A DNA stretch of 64,000 nt. It comes from Mytilus trossulus. Taxonomy: Eukaryota; Mollusca; Bivalvia; Mytilida; Mytilidae. The stretch covers positions 51,467,164 to 51,531,163 of the forward strand of contig NC_086373.1 of assembly GCF_036588685.1 (NCBI RefSeq), in the 5' to 3' direction. Made by a program: the position numbers and the translations under genes. Under the pieces are notes generated by a model. That model was not told where the DNA came from, did no database searches, and worked only from the letters and a program-made list of their open reading frames with translations. Each line of letters starts with the position of its first letter. The first letter of the stretch is position 1. Positions 54,984-64,000 of the stretch are shown here, in pieces.

Positions 54984-55883
54984 TAAGTTAAAAGTGCACA
55001 AACCGAAACTATACCGACCACGTCGGAATAAAAATGTATGCCCAATTAGCACAAACCGACACATATAAACTACTGTTATTGAAACATAGTAAGCAAGAAC
55101 ACGTTTAATGCACGAAATTAAGTTAATACAATTATAAAAAAAAATTACAGCTCATAAAAAAGTTCACACATATAAAAATAGGGAGGACCATGCGCATGTG
55201 CATTCATATTGAGGTCTTTGATACTTAAATTAGAAATATTCCTTTATTTTGTTATGTCAACAATTGAAATAATCGGCTTATTAAAACATTTGAATTAAAA
55301 CAGTTAGCCAAAAGGCTAATGTCAATACTGAAAAGAGATAACAACTTGTACTTGATATTAATGTTTGTCAGTTATATTAGTGTAAGATTAAAGTTAATCT
55401 TTCTTACTATAAAATGTCATTGTGACATAATTTTACATATCTCATTCTTAAATATGTATCAAAACTTACCAAAAAATATAAATCTACAATATATATAGTA
55501 TAGTGTTTATAGTCAGTTTGTTTCCATTCAAACACTTAAAGGGATGCGATAGATATCATAGGTGATATTAAAACACAAAAGAAGAACATAAACTACATTA
55601 AACTATTATTCTCATGGCCAATATTATTAACGAACAGATAGCAGCTTGTACATATGTCAGTGTAGGATCGATATTCTATTCATTCCTATCATCAAATAAC
55701 CCGAATAATCCAGTCGTTATATTACGCTCCCTATCGATCACTACATTAACGCCTGAATGCATCCACGATAAAAATGCGTCAGACCGGAAAATTGTGACGC
55801 GTTGCATTATGGGTATTTTCTAAACATACACAATGGCGCCAAAATAAGGAGGAGCATAGTAATCCCACAACAAAAGATGTGCA

Positions 55884-58800
55884 ATGGAGTGGGAAAGTAG
55901 TGTTTGTTTACATTGTTCACACGTGTTTGACAAGAATTTGAAAAGTGAAAGAAGAAGAAAGGTTTCTAACATCTGTGATTTGGATTTTATAGACATTATA
56001 GCCAAAACTTATAGCCTTGATTTTGATCTGTTGAAAAAATTTCTCGACGCGAATGAAGATTTATTTATATGTGCAAAATGTTATAATTCTGTTAAATCAG
56101 TTTCAACAAACAGTAAAAAATATGATCAGTCAAAAACATCTTTAACAGATTCTGCCTCCAATGACTTTAAGAACTTGTCTATACAGATAGAATACCGTTC
56201 TATTCCCAGTAACAATGTCAATGACAGAAGTGCACTAAAAAGAAACAGGAGTAGCCTTACTCCCACCAAGTCTGGATGTACGCCTAGAGCTAAGAAACAA
56301 GATAAAAATGTCTCAACAACGAAAACACCAAAGAATAATAGACGACGTCTCTGCTTCTCTGACAAGAAATCAACACAGTCTCCAGGCCCTAAAGTAAAGG
56401 TAAGCATCTGCAACTGAAATTATGATTCAGCCATATATGCATGAAAAAAGGATTTTCTTTTTCTTCTTGAGTGTTTGATTAACACAGGATATACATAAAA
56501 CTGACAAACAAGATTATGTATGATTGCCAATTATACAGCTCTTAATCCAAGACCCAATGATATGTCATAAATGTAGTAGAACTTTAAAATATGTTACCAG
56601 GTTACAGTATGGGTTTATGACTCAGATTCTTGGTACATTATTGGAACTACATGTACATAGGTAAAATGTAATTTCAATGTTTTAAATGTAAAAATGTATA
56701 AAGTCTACATTTTTTCTAAAGCAAACAGACAGAAAACGATTACATGTATACAAAATATATATACATGTACATGTATATAAGCACTCGTATATAAGTACTC
56801 ATTTATATTTAATGCATGCGCATCAACCTGCATAATGTTGTCATGGTTGTACAATGCATGTGTACACAATACATTTATTTGTGCAATAAAAGTAACTGTT
56901 GAGATTTATCTTTCAGGTGAACATAGGGTATCGTGGAAGTTCAAGGAACACAGTTTTGAAAGGACATGAGAAGTTGGCATGTCGTGCCTTAGTACATGAA
57001 GCAGTACAAAACAGCTGTAAATCACATGTTCGCATTAGATGCAAAGAAAGAAATTGGCATTGTCATCAAAAAGAAAATCAATAAAGAAATAACAGAAATA
57101 GTAAAAAACAAAGACTCCTTATTAAGGTGATCAAATCTTTCTTCCTTCTCCTGGAAATCCGCCTACAGACAATTAGAGAATAAATGTCCTTTGACAATGG
57201 ACCTCCTTCAGACAATATGTGGGGAGAAGAAAAAAAATGAACCGAGACTTGTCACCAGCATGGCCGTCCTTCTGTTTACCAGAAATCAGCAAATGAACAC
57301 TATTCAATCTATAAACAGTGTGTTAATGTTCTGAGGACATGTTAGAACAAAGGTAAGCATTTTAAGAATTAATTATATAAATATAAATCATGTACAGTAC
57401 TTCATTTAAATACCAATTCAGTCTTTCCTAGAGGGCCTTTCAGCATTTCTTTATTATTTTCAGTTCATTGAGATATACATTGTATATGTACTAGGTAATT
57501 TGAAATCAAAATAATTCTTCATATATATATATATATATGTAATAAGAAAAAATCTGTTCGGCACACATTGATCTTCTTCACATGCAACTAGTTGATGTGG
57601 TACTTATATTTGTTGGGAGCATTTGTATAAGAGTTTGCACTTTATAAAATATTTCTGTTCTTAGGTTGTGTTTTGAATTGACTCTTTGACACAATCCCTT
57701 TGTCCATTCGCAACAACATGGTGTTTCAAAAAAATATTTATGCAACATTTTTTGGTTCACCTTCAGTTCTCAAATATTATTTGCTTTCCACCGTGATTGA
57801 GTTTTAATTATCACAACATCTGCAGTTGTACTGTACATTATTAGATATACATTACATGACCAGCAAATCTCAATGGTTTATTTTATTTCTTCAGGTTTAT
57901 ACTACCTTCAACCGAGCAGGACTTAGTAGTTCCTACAAGTCCACACTGAATACAATTGATAAGCTATGTGAGAAATTTGATGAGCCTGTGAAGAGATGGA
58001 CAGAGAAACTCAGCAGTGAAACAATAGATCAGAACACTTCATTAGGTATACTTAATTATTAATTATAATTATATATAAGGCATGTTCATTTTTACCTACA
58101 TGTACATGATGTCCATGTACATGCAATATAAAAAGATATGGTATGATTGACAATGAGACAACTCTCCACAAGAGGCCAAAATGACACAGAAATTAACAAC
58201 TACAAATGTAAAGGTCACCCTATGGCCGTCAACAATGAGCAAAACCCATACCGCATAGTCAGCTATAAAATGCCCCTAAATGAGCCAAAAACAAATATGT
58301 AACACATTAACAAAGGACAACCACTGAATTACAGGCCTGTAACTATTTAATGAAAGTGTAAAAGGGAGACAAATTCTCTTAATAAAGATGCTTAAATGCT
58401 TTTATATCCATGATATCTATTTATTATATGATACATTACTTAAGTGAAAATATATATACACGAAAACTATTATATATAGTACATGAACGTTAGTAAGAAA
58501 ATGTGATATGGATGCCAAACAAAGGTTACAAGAAGTGTATATACTAGTATACATGTATAAATCGTTTTATTATATTAAAATCTTGATATCATTTGTATTA
58601 TTTTGTTTTTAAGGTGATCATACATATTCAGCAACCAGTGATGAAAGTAATGTAGAGAACATTGCCACAGATGATAACATTCTACACATCCAAAGTCCAC
58701 CAGTAATGTACATAGCAGAACCTATAACAGATGCATGTACCACTTCAGATTTTACCTCATTAGATACATGTCAAGAGACAGTTCCAAATACAGACTCTCC

Positions 58801-61800
58801 TATGGAAAAGCAGTATGACTTTGTGGATAATGGTAAGCACATGTAATGTGTATTTTCTGTGTGGCTTCCTTATTTTTTTAGAGTAACTCACACTACCGGT
58901 AATCTAGAACCACTGAAGTGTTTAAGAAGAACAAGGAAATAGCTGTCAAAAATAACTTCAAAGCTGTCACTGTCAGTATTGTAATTTTGTTAATATGAGG
59001 GTCTAAGTGTGGTGTATATTTATATTGGTTCTTTTCCTTTATCTAAAACTGAATTGGGGAAATGCTGAGACTTATAAGAGAAAACAGCTTATTTTTGATT
59101 CATGGCGTCTCGATGAGACACTAATATTTTGTATACATGTGTATCTTGCCAAGTTGTAATTTACCTATCTAATTCTTATATATGTTCTGTGTATCAAATT
59201 TGAATTTATTTTACAGGTACATCTGTTCCACCTGGAACTACTTTATGTAGCATAGAAAACAACACATCTTATTACACACCAATGCAACCATCAGTACCAT
59301 GTGAAGAAGATTCTCCATATACAACTAAGTCGTCAGAAGCAATTCAGGAAACAGGTTCTTTCCAAATCATTATGGACAACTTGAATATGAACCAAAAGAC
59401 TAGACACAAGACTGAAGATACCAGCAACAAGGTGCACAACTTGGTCCATTCAATGGCAGTTAATGATAGAGCAACACCAACCGACCCGCTAGACGAGATA
59501 CACCCTCAAGCTGACATTCTATCACTATCTAATGAATTGTTCATTCCAAGTGACAATGACATACACAATCTGAATGAAGATTTTAAAATTTTGATCCAAA
59601 GAGCTTTAGTAGACAACATCCCAGGACTATCTGAGTACCGACAAGTTGTGCAGTACCATATACTACATGAGTTTTCACAACAGGCTGAAAAGAAGAGCAC
59701 AGTTGTGAGTCTTAAATAATTGTAACATTTTGCATGTAACATCGTATAACAATCTCACCCTTTCTTTTTTGGATGATCAATGCATATGAATGGAGACGTG
59801 TCTTTATCCTGTGTTAAGACCCCCCTCCCCTTTTTTTTTAAATGGCTGGATCTGCCCCTGCACCCTGCCATCAATGTAATTAATAATTCGATATATATGG
59901 TGTAAATAATAATCATGTTCAGACAATAAGAAAATGCATTAAATAAAAGGGAGAAATATTGCTGAAGAAAAAAGATATTATATTAACATTGAAAATTGTT
60001 CAACTTAAAAATGAGAGAGAAAAAATACTGCCAATGTGTTCTGCATAAATTTTAATTTTAATCAAAACAAGTTCTTGGTGTTTTCTGTAAAAAAATTTAA
60101 CATATTATTCTTTTTTATAATTATATTATGTTGCTTTTATTTCCAGATACCATTAGGAATTCTTGAGAAGGATGAAAACATCACAGAACAAATGATTGAT
60201 GTAATTACACATTTACAACAGTATGTGCCAAAGAGGGACAAGAAATTAAAGCCATTATTGTTGGGTGGCGATGCCTTGAGTGTTGAGAGGGGTGAAGCTG
60301 CACAGAAAGCCAGAATTGATGCAGTGACATGTGAAGACAGATTAGATGGCTTTATATGGAAAAGTGAAGATTGGCATGGCCATGTTATATCACTACAGGT
60401 ATATATATATCTATTTTTCCTAGTTCCTCTATACAGTTGTAAGTGCTACTAAATTAAGGAAATTAATATGGAATTTTAAACTCTCATTTATCATCATATT
60501 ACTATTATAGTGGAATTTCGCTAAATCCCAAGTCTAGTTGTTGTATCTGATATTCTCATCGATGAACAAAATCCGAAAATAGTATCATGTATACAACTTG
60601 AAAATGAACCTCTTATATATTTATCATACGAAAAGCCTTTGCATCATTATTATTTATACATTTCCATGAGTCGTATGAATTTATTTGTTCTATTTCAAAC
60701 AATGCTTAAACAATTATGTATACATGTACATGTAACAAATAAATTTATTTGTTCTAAATATTTTTTATTATTTTCAGGATACCTTCAACCTCCATTTCAA
60801 GGGTTCTTCATCTGGTGAAATGGGAACATTGTTCCAATTGAAAAATAAATTTGACAGAAGAGGTGTGAAATCAGAGGTACATATACATAAATTTCTTTCC
60901 ATTTACAAATGTTAGTTTTGTGAAACATTAACAAACATGATAAGAAAAGAGCAAATTATCTAACATTGCAAAAATTACAGTGGGAATGTATTGAAACGGT
61001 GAAGATTGTTTCATGATTATCATAATTATTTACATGACAGTTTACAACTGGTTTTGATATATTTTATCTTCATAAAGATTCTTTTCTGTTGAATGTTATA
61101 TGCATGTATTTGGTATGAAGACTGGGTAATGAGACAACTATTCGCCCAAATGAAGTTGATGTATATTGTATAACTTTCAAATAAAATGTAATTTTTATAT
61201 TTCAACCTTAATTTTTTTCTTTTCTCTTCTTTATAGGTGAAAGATGCAGTAAATGATTGTAGAGAATTTTTAAGATTTGTAACAAGAGGATATATAATTC
61301 TTGGAGCCATGCACTTGTTAGGTTTTGATTCTTTAGATAAATTTAAAGACCTCAATCATACTTCCGACACTCAAAAGAAGGAATTCCTGGAAAAACTTTC
61401 ACAAGACATAGTAGACAAGTACATTGCTACAGAAAAATTTGATTTAGAAGCATTTAAACAAACCAATACACAAGAAGAAGGAAGACATATGTGTGGATAT
61501 CCGGGGTGCAAGAAAAGTTTTGCTGTAGATGGGAAATGTAGATCCAAACACAGGTTTCGGTGTCCGTATAAAGAGTTTGAAGGTGTTATACAGCCAAATA
61601 ATGAGAATGACCAACAAGTCCAAAGCACCATTGAGGTCGAAAAAGATAAGAAGGAAGACTTTAAACGCAACTACAGCTGCAGTTTGTTGAGGGATGGGCT
61701 TTTTGACTGGTGTAGAGAAGATGCTGCAAGAGAAAATGATGGTGAACGTTTAGTTAGAATGTGGCGATTTGACATTCTAAAATTCGCTTTAAACAATCAT

Positions 61801-62319
61801 GTAAAATACAGACTATTAGCTTTTAAATTACATGCACAACTGTTAGCAATATTGCCTCCGAAACAAGCCTTTCAATTGAAAAACAATCGAACTGTTAACA
61901 TACACGGTGGAAAGGGTGCTAATGTTCCAGGAGACCTTGCTCTCGAGTTTATGAACATGAGGGCAAAAGATGCGTTAAACTCTCTCAGAGGCAACATGAC
62001 AAGTGCTTCAATTGAAAGGTGCGGGAGAAGTCTCCAAGGCTGCAATGACATCATAGATTCCTATACAACAGGATTAAACCAATTTTTTGGAAAGCCTTCA
62101 AACACCAAGCCATCAATTCAGAAAGATATTGACATTCTTGTAAAACATTTACAACCAGAAGAACTTTTTCAAGACATTCCAGGAAGATGTCACAGGACAT
62201 TTGACAGTATAAGCTCAAATTGCTTAACCAAGTTGGATGGACAAAAATTGAACTCTTGGCTCACCAGCAAAAAAGAAGAATTTTCAAAGACACAAAGACT
62301 ACGGTCTTATTTAGTTTAA
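55884..62319 (+). CDS. DUF6589-type protein, eight exons; exon 2 disrupted
   Basis: Exons 55884-56399, 56917-57352, 57895-58045, 58614-58832, 59217-59704, 60147-60398, 60778-60876 and 61237-62319, all GT/AG, about 1080 codons. The N-terminus has paired Cys (CLHC at codons 8-11, CAKC near 63-66), a possible zinc-binding head. Exon 3 reads VYTTFNRAGLSSSYKSTLN; exon 5 has MDNLNMNQKTRH; exon 6 has LLGGDALSVERG and DWHGH; exon 8 has CGYPGCKKSF...DGKCRSKHRFRC, a C2H2/C2HC-like finger. This order recalls the large invertebrate family with DUF6589; its biochemical role is unknown to me and I propose none. Exon 2 carries a frameshift and two in-frame TGAs, while all other exons are clean. The start is the first ATG opening the frame; a 4-codon upstream ORF starts at 55832. 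Poly(A) signals are at 63267 and 63329. Confidence 0.78.
56917..57352 (+). pseudogene. Exon 2 of the DUF6589-type gene, with one frameshift and two TGAs
   Basis: Reads on from exon 1 (NIGYRGSSRNTVLKGHEKLA) until ~56998, where coding similarity passes to the +1 frame (YKTAVNHMFALDAKKEIG). That frame is then open to the donor except for TGA at 57128-57130 and 57332-57334; FSWKSAYRQL and RLVTSMAVLLFTRNQQ lie between. Length 436 = 3 x 145 + 1, as expected for a one-base insertion. Flanking exons are phase 0 on both sides. Confidence 0.72.
58127..58350 (-). repeat. Dispersed repeat in intron 3
   Basis: AAAAGATATGGTATGATTG, CAACTCTCCACAAGAGGCC, CACCCTATGGCCGTCAACAA and ACAACCACTGAATTACAGGC; near full length. 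Confidence 0.85.
59755..59866. mobile_element. GGATCC-family MITE in intron 5 (partial)
   Basis: GATCAATGCATATGAATGGA, the C-run CCCCCCTCCCC and GGCTGGATCTGCCCCTG at the right end. Confidence 0.6.
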
Positions 62320-63340
62320 TTACAAATTTAGTGCTTTGATTTATAAATAGTATGATGGTGCTACATATTTTACCGAACATGTACATTTTTTATTTCTTGT
62401 TTGATGAGCTTCATATTTTTTAGTAGTGCTTTTAATGTGTCCTTCTTTTGAGTTTAAATTGATGTGTGCTTCTTTTGTTCGTACATATGTGCTGTTAGTG
62501 CTTTTAGTGTATCGATGTGTCCTGCTTTGTGTTCAAGTTAATGTTCTGGTTGTTTATATTGATAAAAGTGGCTGTTGTCTGTACATATTTACCTTTTTTT
62601 TGTCTATTATTTTGTGTTTTTTTTTTGTACATATTGAAGTGTGCTACATGTATATATTGATGTGTGTCCTACATGTTTATATTGATGTGTGTCCTACATG
62701 TTTATATTGATTTGTGTGCTGCTTTTGATTGTACATATTGAAGAGTGCTGTCTGCTGAGTCTGTTTGTATTGTGTTGTTTGTTTATAATGATGTATACTA
62801 CTTGTGTTTTGATGTGAGCTGCTTTTGTTCGTACATATTTGCTGTTATCATGGTTATATGCTATTTTTTTCCAATCAACTTGGTAATTGATTTCTGGAGT
62901 ACTTAACTAGTTTCTAAAAAATAATATTAATTTGAATAGAAATTAAAATCATGAATTTGAATTGTTTGAAATTAAGTTGGTACATTTGAATTTATATTAA
63001 ATTCAGTATCTGATACATGTACTCATTTTTTGGTTGGATAATTGTTATTTTAAATGTTTATTTTTAATGATGTTTACTTTGAGGCAACACTAGTCTTTTT
63101 GTTTGTTAAACTTAGGTATTAAAGAAATTTTGATAAGGTCTTTCTAGTAATGAAGAAAATCTGTTTTAAGTAAATATAAATGCCTCCTATCATATATACA
63201 TGTACATGTGTGTGTTTAGTTTTATTTATGATACATTTTAATTTATTTTGATCTATTCAGATCTTAAATAAAATTTGAATACAACTTGCATTGTTTTGAT
63301 TCTATATACTTGTCAGTTTCAGTTATCAAATAAAAGTCTT
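62320..63340 (+). other. 3' UTR region of the DUF6589-type gene
   Basis: Follows TAA 62317-62319. It contains a ~25-bp repeat x 3 (CTACATGTTTATATTGATGT, 62643-62718) and AATAAA at 63267-63272 and 63329-63334. The 94-codon ORF at 62426-62710 is a low-complexity T/G-rich artefact. Confidence 0.55.
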
Positions 63341-63559
63341 TAATGATTGTTAATTCAGAAACTTGTTATTCTTTGTGTTGTGGTTGATGATCCAGTGAGT
63401 ACAGCTAATTTCCACTGTTGGTTTTCTCCATACCCTTTGTTGGTGTACCATAACAAAATTTACAAACCTCTAGCTTAAAGAAAGTAGAAACATACCAAAT
63501 GGGACAATTCAAGGTTAGGTTGGTGCCATCAATTTTAAACCTGTTAAAATCCACCAAAT

Positions 63560-64000
63560 TCAATACAATGAAATACATGTCTCTTGGTGGCAATCATACC
63601 ACAATATATGTTTAAAACCATTGAGAAATTAAACAAGACAAACAGCAGACATAATAACACTAAAAACTCTGAAATACAACAAATAACTGGAGTTATCCTA
63701 GAAGAAGTTACTGTACCATGTGTAATGTCTGGACTAATTGATAACTTATTTATGTATGTGCCTGTTCCAAGTCATGAGCCTGTTATTCAGTGGTTGTCGT
63801 TTGTTTATGTGTTACATATTTGTTTTTCGTTAATGAATTGTTTTACATTGTCTTATCTGGGCCTTTTATAGCTGACTATGCGGTATGGGCTTTGCTCATT
63901 GTTGAAGGCTGTACGGTGACCGTTGTTAATGTCTGTGTCATTTTTGTCTTTTGTGGATAGTTGTCTCATTGGCAATCATACCACATCTTCTTTTTTATAT
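63560..64000 (+). repeat. Dispersed repeat, near full length, runs off the window
   Basis: CTATGCGGTATGGGCTTTGC, TGTTGAAGGCTGTACGGTG and AGTTGTCTCATTGGCAATCA then TACCACATCTTC, all shared with 35450-35800 and, inverted, with 12065-12345. Confidence 0.85.

Larger units (their letters stand above)
48699..55698 (+). repeat. Downstream part of MT-20 unit 2 and truncated start of unit 3
   Basis: Collinear with 39331-41955 except for insertions at ~49259-49565, ~50185-50350, 50781-52314 and ~52479-55030. From ~55593 the promoter-distal text of a further unit begins (CATTAAACTATTATTCTCAT) and stops abruptly at ~55698, just before the DUF6589 gene. Confidence 0.85.

Noticed and set aside
62426-62710. 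94-residue hydrophobic ORF after the DUF6589-type gene
   Set aside because: T/G-rich 3' UTR sequence including a 25-bp repeat.

Overview
This looks like nuclear DNA of a marine bivalve, almost certainly a mytilid mussel (Mytilus or a close relative). It is AT-rich, has spliceosomal introns, is crowded with small transposons, and carries three intron-containing metallothionein genes whose proteins match the mussel MT-10 and MT-20 families. The genus call rests on recognising those proteins; no database search was possible.

Layout. 1-9.3 kb: an apparently full-length LINE (about 1031-6090) whose two long ORFs share one frame and are separated only by a UAG, sitting in a low-copy duplicated segment whose second copy (6985-7450) lacks the LINE; then small inverted-repeat elements and a minisatellite. 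9.3-11.8 kb: an MT-10-type gene encoding an unusually short 63-residue protein. 12-36 kb: no convincing gene. This stretch holds two Mutator-like elements with 9-bp target duplications, a 1-kb element nested in one of them, several MITE families, tandem-repeat elements, and two inverted copies (14.96-16.51 and 33.65-35.13 kb) of an unnamed element built around an array of 15-bp palindromes. 36.2-55.7 kb: two tandemly duplicated MT-20 units plus the truncated start of a third. Each unit has two ~340-bp promoter repeats carrying metal-response cores, a three-exon gene and a shared downstream segment. Unit 2 is swollen from about 5.7 to 13.6 kb by later insertions (piggyBac-like, Harbinger-like, a pair of 472-bp twins). 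55.9-63.3 kb: an eight-exon gene of the DUF6589 type whose second exon carries one frameshift and two in-frame TGAs. 63.5-64 kb: dispersed repeat.

How it fits together. All three metallothionein genes point the same way and share the exon plan 28 nt / 96-123 nt / 68-74 nt with both introns in phase 1, so they descend from one ancestor and form a linked metal-binding cluster. Their promoters share TGCACAC cores expected of MTF-1 sites, in different number and arrangement per gene. Comparing the duplicated units gives empty sites that date and delimit several mobile elements directly from the sequence. The points most worth following are the palindrome-array element, the amber-joined LINE frame, the short MT-10 and the differing MT-20 promoters.
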